In this document: positions 36,487 to 44,537 of the stretch, in pieces
Layout: each line of letters opens with the position of its first letter
Position numbering within the stretch: position 1 is the first letter of the stretch
Source: Chthonomonas sp.
Lineage (GTDB): Bacteria > Armatimonadota > Fimbriimonadia > Fimbriimonadales > Fimbriimonadaceae
DNA length: 64,000 nt
Direction: 5' to 3'
Assembly: GCA_016788425.1 (NCBI GenBank)
Contig: JAEURQ010000004.1
Span: 594,213 to 658,212 of the forward strand
Notes under the pieces: model-generated
The model's database searches: none
What the model saw: the letters and a program-made list of their open reading frames with translations, nothing else
Told to the model about the DNA's origin: nothing
Translations under genes and position numbers: made by a program

Positions 36487-38148
36487 ATGGAGAAACTCGA
36501 CACCAACCTCTTCGGATGGAATAAACGCCCACTTTGTGAATACCTTGACCCCGGATGCCCTGTAATGCGGTTCGAGAGACTGAAGCTGCAAGTTTTGAAA
36601 GACGTTTGCCCCAAGACTTTTGCTCTCGCTCAAGAAATCGGCAATCAGCCCTGGCGAAGAGATGTTTGGGGGATGGAAAGCGATGATGGCTCGTTCTTCA
36701 CGATTTCGACAGGAAGCGGCAAGAAAGGCGCTCGACCGTTCGGTTGGCGAGAAGTGCTCCGAACACTAACGGGAAAGCAGTGCGCAGTCACCACAAGCGA
36801 CGCTCCATACCACAAGCCAACGAACTGGCTTTCCGCCCCGAAGTATGTTCGAGTTCTCCGCATTGACGTGGACGATGACCGGGCATGGGAGAACGATGAC
36901 GAAGTCGCCATTTTGAGCGAAATCCGGCGTGAGCAACTCATCTGCACCAAGCTTGGATTTCCATACAGCGCATTCAAGACCGGTCGCCGAGGCCATCAAG
37001 GCATCATCCCGCTGCCGGTAGCTATGCCGCTCAGCTTGGCTTCTCTACTGATGGAGATGTACATCCACATCCACGAGCGAAGTGGAACCAATTCGCCGAT
37101 GGTCGATAAGACCAATTTGACTGGGCAGATGCGAATGCCTGGAGGGCTGCACCGAAAGACGCAAGACCTTGCGCTTTTTATAGACATTGATAGCGGAACG
37201 CTCTACGACATCGACACCCAGGCTGAACTGATGGTGAAGGCGTTCTCATACTCCTCCATGAAGGAATCTGTTCATTGGGATGAGCATGCGTTCAAACCGG
37301 CTGCGCAGGAGATACTAGACTGGACGACCAATCAAGAAATTTCCCGAGACCGCAGAGTTTTGCCCACCGAAATGCGTCATGCGGTGACTGACCTTGAAGC
37401 CAATGCAATCGTTCGTCGCTTCCAAGAATCCTGTGAGTTCTTTGGGCTCAAAGTTATCACTGCATCCGACCAGGTTTCAAACTCGCCGAAGCTGGAAAAG
37501 AGACATCAGACTTCGAGCGACGCTTTTAGCAGCCAATGGGCGCAGCAAATTTTTAACGAAGGGTTCAAGCCAGGGGGATTTTGGGATTGGATAAACATGG
37601 GCGGCAAAAAGGCGATTCGAGCTGCCCATGTTCTCTTTGGCGAGGACGGGGCAAGAAAAGCAATTGAAGACAAGGCGAGAAGTATTCCATTCAAATCGGA
37701 TAATGACCTATTCGACCGGCTGAACACGATTCGCTCTTGCATGTCTTCGTTTCACTTTCAAGCTGAGAACACTCCAGTGGATGCAGAAGAAATCCGCTCT
37801 CACTGGAATTCAGCCAAGGCAGAGGTGAAGGCAAGTCTAAAAGACAAGCCCAAACCCCGTTGGAAGCTAGAACCTGCAATTGCCGTGCTTTCAGTGTTAC
37901 TTGCAGATGCTCAACTTCAAAAAAGACGATTCACAAAACTTGGGCTCCGTGAAATTGAACGCAGAGTATCTTCAACTTATCCAGAAATCAAGTGCTGCAC
38001 CAATACAGTAAAGGCATCGCTACAGCGACTCGTTGAATCTGGACTTGTCCGAAAGCGAAGAGCTTCCAAAGCAACGAGTGTCCCGGACGTATATCAAATT
38101 CTCAAGGCTGCTCCGCAAGCCAACGAGGAGTGGATTGAACTCTATTAG
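36487..38148 (+). CDS. Primase-polymerase (AEP)-like replication protein
   Basis: A 553-residue protein. Residues 126-131 (IDVDDD), 166-172 (GRRGHQG) and 215-225 (MRMPGGLHRKT) have the order and spacing of archaeo-eukaryotic primase motifs I (DxD), II (sxH) and III as found in TOTE-type and plasmid-encoded AEPs. The middle is helical and unassigned; the last 100 residues look like a winged helix (LGLREIERRVSSTYPEIKCCTNTVKASLQRLVESGLVRKR). Such proteins initiate replication of mobile elements. No helicase is fused or adjacent. Promoter palindrome directly upstream. Confidence 0.68.
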   Translation: MEKLDTNLFGWNKRPLCEYLDPGCPVMRFERLKLQVLKDVCPKTFALAQEIGNQPWRRDVWGMESDDGSFFTISTGSGKKGARPFGWREVLRTLTGKQCAVTTSDAPYHKPTNWLSAPKYVRVLRIDVDDDRAWENDDEVAILSEIRREQLICTKLGFPYSAFKTGRRGHQGIIPLPVAMPLSLASLLMEMYIHIHERSGTNSPMVDKTNLTGQMRMPGGLHRKTQDLALFIDIDSGTLYDIDTQAELMVKAFSYSSMKESVHWDEHAFKPAAQEILDWTTNQEISRDRRVLPTEMRHAVTDLEANAIVRRFQESCEFFGLKVITASDQVSNSPKLEKRHQTSSDAFSSQWAQQIFNEGFKPGGFWDWINMGGKKAIRAAHVLFGEDGARKAIEDKARSIPFKSDNDLFDRLNTIRSCMSSFHFQAENTPVDAEEIRSHWNSAKAEVKASLKDKPKPRWKLEPAIAVLSVLLADAQLQKRRFTKLGLREIERRVSSTYPEIKCCTNTVKASLQRLVESGLVRKRRASKATSVPDVYQILKAAPQANEEWIELY

Positions 38149-38283
38149 CAGCTTGTTCTCATCTCCCATTGCATTAGGCTGCGATGCAGTCGAGACAACT
38201 TCAATTTGGACATAGTTTAGTATTGATATGTAAGTAACCCTTAATATACTGTGCAACTTTTGAACCTGATTTTGAGGATGAGG

Positions 38284-39258
38284 TTAGAGCCCGACCATTC
38301 CTGAGACGTTTTGGTCAAACATCGTTGCTTCCCTAAGATAGTCATTGATAGAGTTCGAACGGTGGCGGCTGTGCTTTGCAATGACCGCTTGGGCAGCACC
38401 CACGCTGAAAGCGTCTGTGATAAGACCTGCTCGACAGCTATGCCCACCAACAAGAGCATCGTCAAGACCGACTAATCGAGCAAATTGCTTCAGCACCTGG
38501 CAGACTACTTGGTCAGTCAGCCTTGAATCCTGGATGCGACCTCCCTTGGCTATAGGTCGGAAAACCGCACCGCTGGATATCTCAGATACCTGGAGCCAAT
38601 TCCGCATAGCGTTGACAGGACAAGTGTCTGTGCGACTCCCACGTTGAATCGCAATCTTCACTCCCGCCGATGTATGGTCGGTCTTGCTTGTCCGCAAAGT
38701 CAAAACAAGCCCCTCCTCTACGAATGAGATGTCATTGACGTCAAGCCCAACAACTTCGCTCCGGCGGAGGGCTCCAGCATATCCAACCAAAAGAATCGCT
38801 CTATCCCTGATTCCCTTTGTATCTGAGCGCATCAGGTCAACTCCCTCCCGGATGTGCCGAACCCTCACCGGAATCACCTGGCGCTTTGCTGTACCGTTCG
38901 CCCGCTTCACTCCAAGAAGCGTCGAGCGAACCAGCTCGGATTTGGTTGGCGATGCGTGACCAGCAGCCCGGTGCGCTGTCGAGATGGATGACAGTCTTCG
39001 CTGAATTGTCGATGGTCGATGGGTTTCAGCAAGATTTGCGATGTACGCTGCTACTGTGCTTTCGTGGCAAGGAAGAACCACCAAGCCATGTGCCGTGCAG
39101 AAGGCGGTGAAGTGCTTCCAATCGCAGGAATACGCTCGAAGTGTTGATTCAGCTCGTGAACGACGAGCATAGTCCACGGCGTTGGTTTGGAGGCGCTCGA
39201 TTTCGGTCGATTGACCTGGGGCCAACTCGGTTAAAGATTGAAACTGATACTCTTTCAT
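38284..39258 (-). CDS. Tyrosine recombinase/integrase
   Basis: A 324-residue tyrosine recombinase: N-terminal SAM-like core-binding domain (about 20-110) and catalytic domain with Arg165 (GALRRSE), Lys192, His273-x-x-Arg276 (HSCRAG), His296 and the nucleophile Tyr307 (NDYLRE). All catalytic positions are present. It is convergent with the primase-like gene and 20 kb from the serine recombinase, so it probably serves another purpose such as dimer resolution or a nested element. The 135 bases between the two genes are AT-rich and may hold its target. Confidence 0.92.
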   Translation of the reverse strand: MKEYQFQSLTELAPGQSTEIERLQTNAVDYARRSRAESTLRAYSCDWKHFTAFCTAHGLVVLPCHESTVAAYIANLAETHRPSTIQRRLSSISTAHRAAGHASPTKSELVRSTLLGVKRANGTAKRQVIPVRVRHIREGVDLMRSDTKGIRDRAILLVGYAGALRRSEVVGLDVNDISFVEEGLVLTLRTSKTDHTSAGVKIAIQRGSRTDTCPVNAMRNWLQVSEISSGAVFRPIAKGGRIQDSRLTDQVVCQVLKQFARLVGLDDALVGGHSCRAGLITDAFSVGAAQAVIAKHSRHRSNSINDYLREATMFDQNVSGMVGL

Positions 39259-39370
39259 TATCAGTAGTAAAGGGTCACGCTGAAATGTTGAGGAAATTTG
39301 CTGTGACGATGCCCCGTCTGTAACACGCTCATGCCGACGGGTCGAAGCTAACCAGTGCCGAACCTACTTT

Positions 39371-39661
39371 TTATTCGTCGATTGGTTTCGAGTATTCAAC
39401 CCTGCGATGCTGCAGCTTCACTAAGAAGTCGCCGAGCAGCTCAATCGGGTCGATTCCAACAGCTCGGGCAAGTGCCACGAACTCTACCACGTCCAAAACT
39501 CTTGCTCCGCTCTCCACCTTGTGGTAAACCGTGGGGTGAAAGCCTAGCCTTCGACCAACCTCTCGTTGCGACAAGCCTGCCGACTCTCTTGCCTCACGAA
39601 TCGTCGTGAGCAGAATGTCAGTCTCAATGGAGATTGAGGATTGTCGAGTGCGCTTAGCCAA
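39371..39661 (-). CDS. XRE-family HTH regulator
   Basis: A 96-residue Cro/C1-type protein: IREARESAGLSQREVGRRLGFHPTVYHKVESGARVLDVVEFVALARAVGID covers the whole five-helix domain. The start is TTG (39661) with AGG close upstream; no other start is available in frame without losing the N-terminus. It is divergent from the zinc-ribbon genes and could be their regulator or the general regulator of the element. Confidence 0.85.
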   Translation of the reverse strand: MAKRTRQSSISIETDILLTTIREARESAGLSQREVGRRLGFHPTVYHKVESGARVLDVVEFVALARAVGIDPIELLGDFLVKLQHRRVEYSKPIDE

Positions 39662-39753
39662 CCTAGCTACAGAATTGCACTCTAGCCTGTAGGTATCATA
39701 ACTACATCTCGGGCCTGTGCGTGGTACGAAGCCCGCTCGTGGAGTTCAGTTAG

Positions 39754-40206
39754 ATGGGAAATTGTATATCGTGCGGAGCTTCCCTAAGGGGTGGTGAAAA
39801 GTTTTGCGGAGCTTGTGGAGCGGGCTGTGTGGATGGACAAGTTCCTCCACAATCAACTTCACTCCAACTCTTTGAGGCATTCTTTGGGCCAAACGGCAAC
39901 GTAACGACCGACTCTGCGACTCTACAGATTCATTGGGGCGGGATAAAGTTTGTGGGTGGTCAATTCTCCATTCTCGTTGATGGCACCACTGCTCACATCT
40001 GTGATTTTGATGAGCCATTCACCTGTGAGCGGACGCTGAATCCAGGAACGCACATGATTCAAATAGAGATTCCTGTTCTGGGAACAGGCGTGAGGAGAAA
40101 CCGACTCTACACTCTAAGCCTGAGCTCCGGAAAGCACCTGGCTCAACTGAGATACAGTCGGTTGTGGGGGAACTTTGAAAAGCAACTTCAGCTTCAAAGG
40201 CTTTGA
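39754..40206 (+). CDS. Zinc-ribbon protein 1
   Basis: A 150-residue protein. N-terminal zinc ribbon CISCGASLRGGEKFCGACGAGC, then a beta-rich domain (about 45-150) that I do not recognise: WGGIKFVGGQFSILVDG and RNRLYTLSLSSGKHLAQLRY. No membrane segment. First of three consecutive genes that begin with nearly the same ribbon. Confidence 0.75.
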   Translation: MGNCISCGASLRGGEKFCGACGAGCVDGQVPPQSTSLQLFEAFFGPNGNVTTDSATLQIHWGGIKFVGGQFSILVDGTTAHICDFDEPFTCERTLNPGTHMIQIEIPVLGTGVRRNRLYTLSLSSGKHLAQLRYSRLWGNFEKQLQLQRL

Positions 40207-40253
40207 TGTGGGTTGTTGGATGGCTCGAATCATCCTTCAGGCAACGGTGAAAA

Positions 40254-40862
40254 ATGCAGAACTGTAGGTCATGTCAGGCCTCCCTAAACGGGGATGAGAA
40301 GTTCTGCGGAAGTTGTGGAGCGGCGTGCGTGATTGCTCCGCCAAAAGAAGATTCCGCAAGACCTTTGAGCGATGTCCATCCACCCACTGCTCCGGTACCT
40401 CCGCCTGCTCGGCATGTATTTATTAGCTCTCCAGAAGTTCAAACGCAACCGCCGAAGCGCACTACGACAGGGCGCATCCCTATCTTGCTCATCGTGGGAT
40501 TAGTATGCGCTCTCTCGCCGTTCCTCAAACGTTCGATTGACCAAGCCGTCAATCGACCGCCCCCAGAGTTGACCCCTCAGGACTGTGTGCAGAGCATCTT
40601 TAAGTTCAATGGGATAAACCTGTTCTCTACCCAAAGGCAACGAGTCCTCGACCGCATTGCTTCGATGAACTGTGATGAGTTAAATTTGATGATGCTGTCA
40701 GCCCGGCAGAACCAGGAGAAGTTCAAAACACTCACACCGCAGGAAACTCAGAACGCTAATGAAGTGGGAGAGGCGTTCAAACTTCGGTTGAGCGTCGCTG
40801 GATGTCAGGTCACCGCCGATGGTTCTTATGTCGAGCCTTCGACCGGCGGTGTAGGCAAGTGA
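40254..40862 (+). CDS. Zinc-ribbon membrane protein 2
   Basis: A 202-residue protein with N-terminal ribbon CRSCQASLNGDEKFCGSCGAAC, a proline-rich stretch (40-70), a single transmembrane helix (IPILLIVGLVCALSPFL at about 83-99), and a C-terminal domain of about 95 residues with two lone cysteines. The stop overlaps the next gene (GTGA). Topology would place the ribbon in the cytoplasm and the rest outside. Confidence 0.75.
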   Translation: MQNCRSCQASLNGDEKFCGSCGAACVIAPPKEDSARPLSDVHPPTAPVPPPARHVFISSPEVQTQPPKRTTTGRIPILLIVGLVCALSPFLKRSIDQAVNRPPPELTPQDCVQSIFKFNGINLFSTQRQRVLDRIASMNCDELNLMMLSARQNQEKFKTLTPQETQNANEVGEAFKLRLSVAGCQVTADGSYVEPSTGGVGK

Positions 40863-42016
40863 GATTCTGCACGACGTGTGGCTCGAAGCTTGACTCGACT
40901 AAATTCTGTACGAACTGCGGAGCGGAAGTTGAGCAAGAAAACGTTCAGCCGGGGTCCAATTCATCTCCAAAACCGTGGTCTGCCACTGTTGGACCCAATG
41001 GACTCACTCAATGCCCCCAATGTGGCAAGACTCTTCGAGTCAACTGGACCGGAAAGCCAGGAAACTTTGTTTGCCCAATCGGTGCAGGCGGATGCGGAAT
41101 CACCTTTTCTGTGACATTGGACCCCAAGTGGAGCAAGTCTACGACTGGAAGTGGGCAATATTCAGCGCAGGCGCAATCTAGTCAACAAAGCCAAGCTTCG
41201 CACCCTGTCACTAAGTTCATTTTGGCCTGCCCAAAATGTAATCAGGCAATAGGGCTTCCTGCTTCAACTTACGGGATTTCCCAGTGTGTTTGTGGATTCT
41301 GTTTTCGGTTCAGAACACAAGAAAAGGTGGGAGTTATTGTTCCCCAAGTTCAGTGGCTGTATGTGCCGCAACAAGACCCTCACCCAGAATACCAAGTGTC
41401 CCTCGAAAGCACCACGATTCACTCAGACGGCTCAGTCAGCCTCGACTGCCCTGCTTGTGGGATAAACACCACGGTCGTATCACCAGGCTATTCCAAGGCA
41501 GCAAGCAGTGCAGCTAGATGCCCACAGTGCCAGCAGCGCTTTCTGTTCGCCCTTGCAAAAGCGCCCAATGGAGTGAGGAATCACGCTCGACCCTTCGAGG
41601 ACGGAGTCCCGATGCGTCCATTCAAACCCCTACCTTTGATATCTGAACGAATCATCTATTGTTCAGTATGCTCGAATCAGCTTGGTCCCGGTCGAATTCC
41701 ACCAGAATCAACATTCAATAACTCCGGCGCTCCGGCAGCGTACGACCAAAGAGTGCTTCCGACGGTGGGCGAAGTCTGGACGAAGTGTCGCCAATGTGTC
41801 GATGCTGAAAACGAAGCGAAGCGCTTAAAGGACATCAAAGCGATTCCTGGTCTAGCCTGGGGTGCGGTAAAGCTCGGTGTTGGATGCATTTGGTGGGGTA
41901 TGTGCATCCTCGCTGTACTAATATTCTTGCTTGTTACACCCTTGATGCCGTTAGCACTAGTAGCCTTGGTGATTCTTGGAATCCTTGCACTCGTGAAGTT
42001 TTTGTTTAAGGACTAA
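40859..42016 (+). CDS. Multi-zinc-ribbon membrane protein 3
   Basis: A 385-residue protein with five or more CxxC pairs: RFCTTCGSKLDSTKFCTNCG at the start, then CPQCGKTL...CPIG, CPKCNQ...CVCG, CPACG...CPQCQ, and CSVCSNQ...CRQC. Two adjacent hydrophobic helices lie at the C-terminus (GCIWWGMCILAVLIFLLV and LALVALVILGILALV). GTG start in the stop of the preceding gene. Role unknown; ribbon plus membrane suggests a cytoplasmic nucleic-acid or protein sensor tethered to the membrane. Confidence 0.75.
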   Translation: MRFCTTCGSKLDSTKFCTNCGAEVEQENVQPGSNSSPKPWSATVGPNGLTQCPQCGKTLRVNWTGKPGNFVCPIGAGGCGITFSVTLDPKWSKSTTGSGQYSAQAQSSQQSQASHPVTKFILACPKCNQAIGLPASTYGISQCVCGFCFRFRTQEKVGVIVPQVQWLYVPQQDPHPEYQVSLESTTIHSDGSVSLDCPACGINTTVVSPGYSKAASSAARCPQCQQRFLFALAKAPNGVRNHARPFEDGVPMRPFKPLPLISERIIYCSVCSNQLGPGRIPPESTFNNSGAPAAYDQRVLPTVGEVWTKCRQCVDAENEAKRLKDIKAIPGLAWGAVKLGVGCIWWGMCILAVLIFLLVTPLMPLALVALVILGILALVKFLFKD

Positions 42017-42092
42017 CCCCTTGAGCCGGTCGGGAATTGGGGCTTTCCAATATCGAGAAATTGAACCCGTTGCTTTGACCCACAAGCATTTC

Positions 42093-42803
42093 TCAAGGCT
42101 GAGCGCACTGGAAGGCGGTCGCCACCTCCCGTTGCAGCATGCGCTTAGCAACTTGCAAGTGGGAACGAAGCTGGCTATCCGCAACCTGAAGAATCTCCGC
42201 CGCTTCAGAATACGTGTACTCTTCCAAGTAAATGAGAGACAGTGCATGGGCGACTTGGATGGGAAGCTTCTCCATGAGGAGTTTCACGTAGAGGTCTGAG
42301 TCCAGGTCGTTCATTGCCGTGCACCAGAATCGCTCGGGGTAGTCTGCGCAAGTGGGGGCGTCAAGCTCTAGGAACTGGAACACAAGCGCACCAAGTGTCT
42401 CTCGCTCATCCGGTGAAAGCTCTTGTCCATATGATTTCTTGGTAAGGGCCAGGTTTCGAGCTTTGCACTTTTGCGAAGGGCAGCGCACTCCGCCGACGCA
42501 ATCAATTGTCGAACGCAGGTGACATTCTGCCGAATAGAGAAGATAGCGGTCGATTTCACATTGGGAGCGAGTAGGGTCAACTCGTTCTGAGGCGATGAGC
42601 ACGCCTAAAATGAGCTCTTGGCGAGCGTCCTCAAAATCTAGCGATGTTCGTTTTGACGAATACTTGCGAGCAAGAGAGTTGATGTTGCGCCCAAGTCGTT
42701 CGAGAAGTGGGCTTCCGAACCGGAATTCGGTACTGTTCGAAGAGGTGTGGTTGTCGGAGTCGAGAAGGGCGGTTGCGCCTGATTTGCATGGTGTGTTTTC
42801 CAT
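42093..42803 (-). CDS. Divergent sigma-70-like factor
   Basis: A 236-residue protein with a region-2-like segment LDFEDARQELILGVLIASERVDP (about 54-77) and a region-4-like helix-turn-helix IYLEEYTYSEAAEILQVADSQLRSHLQVAKRMLQ near the C-terminus. Four cysteines between them (CVGGVRCPSQKCKAR) may form a small zinc site, not typical for sigma factors. It is probably an element-encoded ECF-like sigma factor. Converges with the zinc-ribbon genes and diverges from the RHH gene. Confidence 0.7.
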   Translation of the reverse strand: MENTPCKSGATALLDSDNHTSSNSTEFRFGSPLLERLGRNINSLARKYSSKRTSLDFEDARQELILGVLIASERVDPTRSQCEIDRYLLYSAECHLRSTIDCVGGVRCPSQKCKARNLALTKKSYGQELSPDERETLGALVFQFLELDAPTCADYPERFWCTAMNDLDSDLYVKLLMEKLPIQVAHALSLIYLEEYTYSEAAEILQVADSQLRSHLQVAKRMLQREVATAFQCAQP

Positions 42804-42925
42804 GCAGCTCTATCAAGAGCCCGCAACAATCTGAGGGTTTTCGCCCCTAGCTTCGTGTAACTCCCTGCCTCAGAAGTCGGTTTTGAGCTGAGACACGGCA
42901 CGAAATTGTCTGCCAAACTGGTCAG

Positions 42926-43183
42926 ATGAAGGAAAAGCGCATCACAATCCGATTCACCGAAGAAGAGTACGAAGCAATCGAAAAGGCCGCTGAACTGCTG
43001 AATGTTCAGATTTCGACGTTCGCTCGAACAGCGATTCAAGACTCATTGACCGAGCGACATGAAAATCGGCGACTGCTAGCCAACCAGTGCCTCCGGGCAA
43101 ATAGTGCTTTAGGGGTGGCGCAGAGGCATGTTGAGGCTGTTCTTGACCAGCTTGGAGTCCCTTATGTTCACGTGAAGATTTGA
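42926..43183 (+). CDS. Ribbon-helix-helix protein
   Basis: An 85-residue protein; MKEKRITIRFTEEEYEAIEKAAELLNVQISTFARTAIQDSL is a ribbon-helix-helix DNA-binding domain like that of DUF1778 or MobC-type relaxosome proteins. The C-terminal 40 residues are helical. It could be an antitoxin without toxin, a regulator, or a mobilisation accessory protein. The bases 43184-43380 after it contain no gene that I can support. Confidence 0.75.
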   Translation: MKEKRITIRFTEEEYEAIEKAAELLNVQISTFARTAIQDSLTERHENRRLLANQCLRANSALGVAQRHVEAVLDQLGVPYVHVKI

Positions 43184-43380
43184 CCAGTTATTAAAGTCCG
43201 TACCCTTGTGCGGGATTTGGCGCCTGGGAATTACAGCTCTGTTACCGGACTCCGTTTCACACGAAACTCCGGCGAGCTCAAAATGCTAAATCAACGAACA
43301 TATATAACTAACCCCATCACGCTGACCTCCTTCGGAGTCACTCGACCGTCGCTTTTCGCCAACCTGCCCGAGGTGCTTCA

Positions 43381-43836
43381 ATGAGTTTCAAGCACGTGCT
43401 CCTTGATGGGCGTGGAGACCAAACTTGGACGACTCCCAAGGAAGTCTTTGATGCGTTCGACAAGAGATTTTGCTTTGCTGTCGATGCCTGCGCATCTCAG
43501 GAGAACTCGCTCTGCGAACAGTTTTGGACCGAACAAGATGACTCCCTCGCTCAGGATTGGGGCGCACAGTCGATTTGGGTAAATCCACCATTCGCTAAAG
43601 CAAAGAAGTTTGTTGAGAAGGCAGTGGAGTCAGCATCAAGTGGTGCACTGGTGACGATGGTCATTCCCGCCAACATGAATTCCTGCTACTGGCATGACTA
43701 CATCCTTGGAAATCCGAATGTAGAGGTTCACTTTCCACGTCGAGGGCTAAAATTTGGCGGAGCGAAGAAGGTCTGCCCTTGTCCTGTCGCTGTGGTAGTG
43801 TTTCATCCAGGCTCTTCTTCAACAACCTCCGGTTGA
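43381..43836 (+). CDS. Phage-type DNA N6-adenine methyltransferase (Dam, PF05869-like)
   Basis: A 151-residue methylase typical of phages and plasmids: DQTWTTPKEVFDAFDKRF, DACAS, catalytic WVNPPF at about 62-67, and the terminal RRGLKFGGAKKVCPCPVAVVVF block. It lacks a cognate nuclease and is believed to protect or regulate the element. It is separate from the type I system and at the opposite end of the island. Confidence 0.9.
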   Translation: MSFKHVLLDGRGDQTWTTPKEVFDAFDKRFCFAVDACASQENSLCEQFWTEQDDSLAQDWGAQSIWVNPPFAKAKKFVEKAVESASSGALVTMVIPANMNSCYWHDYILGNPNVEVHFPRRGLKFGGAKKVCPCPVAVVVFHPGSSSTTSG

Positions 43837-43864
43837 TACTTTCAAAAAAGTACCGTGACTGTCA

Positions 43865-43921
43865 CCCCAACGTCCGAGCCTCTCGGAGTTTGGGGTTCCC
43901 AATTTGGGAATATGGAACCCC
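43865..43921 (+). promoter_or_regulatory. Nested alternative hairpins
   Basis: The GGGG at 43892-43895 can pair with CCCC at 43865-43868 (outer stem CCCCAA/TTGGGG around an inner CCGAG/CTCGG) or, as GGGGTTCC, with GGAACCCC at 43914-43921 enclosing a 15-base palindrome centred at 43903. The two folds exclude one another. Confidence 0.45.
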
Positions 43922-43943
43922 CGATTTTGACCCACCGGGGTGA

Positions 43944-44129
43944 GTGCGGAAAACCGTCAGTTGGAATGACAGCCTATACATGGCAAGACCAGCAACAAAG
44001 TTAAGAGTTCATGCAACAGTATCTGGAGGAGCTTCGAAGCAAGAAGTCCGAAGATGGGTGAATGCGACAAAGCTTCTGTTTGAACTTCAGAAGCGAAAGG
44101 AGGAGAGACTAGCAACGGAATCAAAATAG
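43944..44129 (+). CDS. Possible small basic protein
   Basis: A 61-codon frame from GTG (GGGGTGA just upstream), or 49 codons from ATG 43980. The sequence (MARPATKLRVHATVSGGASKQEVRRWVNATKLLFELQKRKEERLATE) ends in a charged helix and is followed by a good terminator, which supports it. No homologue is recognised. Confidence 0.35.
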   Translation: MRKTVSWNDSLYMARPATKLRVHATVSGGASKQEVRRWVNATKLLFELQKRKEERLATESK

Positions 44130-44164
44130 CTTCCCCTGAGAATCGAAAAAACCGTTCCAATGTC

Positions 44165-44200
44165 AACAGCCAGTCCCGGAACGTGACTGGCTGTTTTTCT
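44165..44200 (+). terminator. Intrinsic terminator
   Basis: AACAGCCAGTC / GACTGGCTGTT stem with a nine-base loop, followed by TTTTTCTTTG, after the small basic ORF. Confidence 0.85.
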
Positions 44201-44291
44201 TTGTTTCTAACCCGTGGTATCCAAATCAAAATTGTCTGAGACGCAGCTATCTCAATGGTCGAAAAAGTCCCCTAGAAAATCGGTAAAGTCA

Positions 44292-44427
44292 GTCCGCCAG
44301 TTCCACGGATTGCGAAGATTTCGAAGGAGACTTCTTAGGACGACCACCTTTGTCCCTTCGCTTCTTGCCGAATCGGAGGATTTGAACCTGAAAAGTGATA
44401 GTCCCGTAGTTCGGAATGGACTCACGA
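44292..44427 (-). other. Displaced C-terminal tail of the serine recombinase
   Basis: Minus-strand codons continue in register from the att core: Gly, then a 45-residue tail running from RESIPNY to SSQSVELAD with a TGA at 44291-44289. The tail has the basic core FGKKRRDKGGRPKKSPSK. When the two att cores are joined, the recombinase frame at 17330-17332 continues into this one with no shift. Confidence 0.65.
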
Positions 44428-44438
44428 CCCGCACCCAA
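44428..44438 (+). repeat. attR core
   Basis: CCCGCACCCAA, identical to 17322-17332. Beyond it the backbone resumes with the tRNA terminator. Confidence 0.8.
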
Positions 44439-44444
44439 ATTTTG

Positions 44445-44480
44445 AAGGCTCTCGAATCAGTTGATTCGGGAGCTTTTTGT
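44445..44480 (+). terminator. Displaced terminator of tRNA-fMet
   Basis: Hairpin GGCTCTCGAATCA / TGATTCGGGAGCT with a short loop (one T-G pair inside), followed by a T-run. It lies seven bases past attR, where the tRNA transcript would have ended before the island came in. Confidence 0.75.
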
Positions 44481-44537
44481 TGAGTTTTTTCACGAGTTGT
44501 TCCAATATGTAGATAGTTGTCGTCATATAACAACGTT

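Noticed and set aside
44372..44390. A second tRNA suggested by a minus-strand GGTTCAAATCC
   Set aside because: No acceptor or anticodon arms can be drawn around it; it lies within the displaced recombinase tail.
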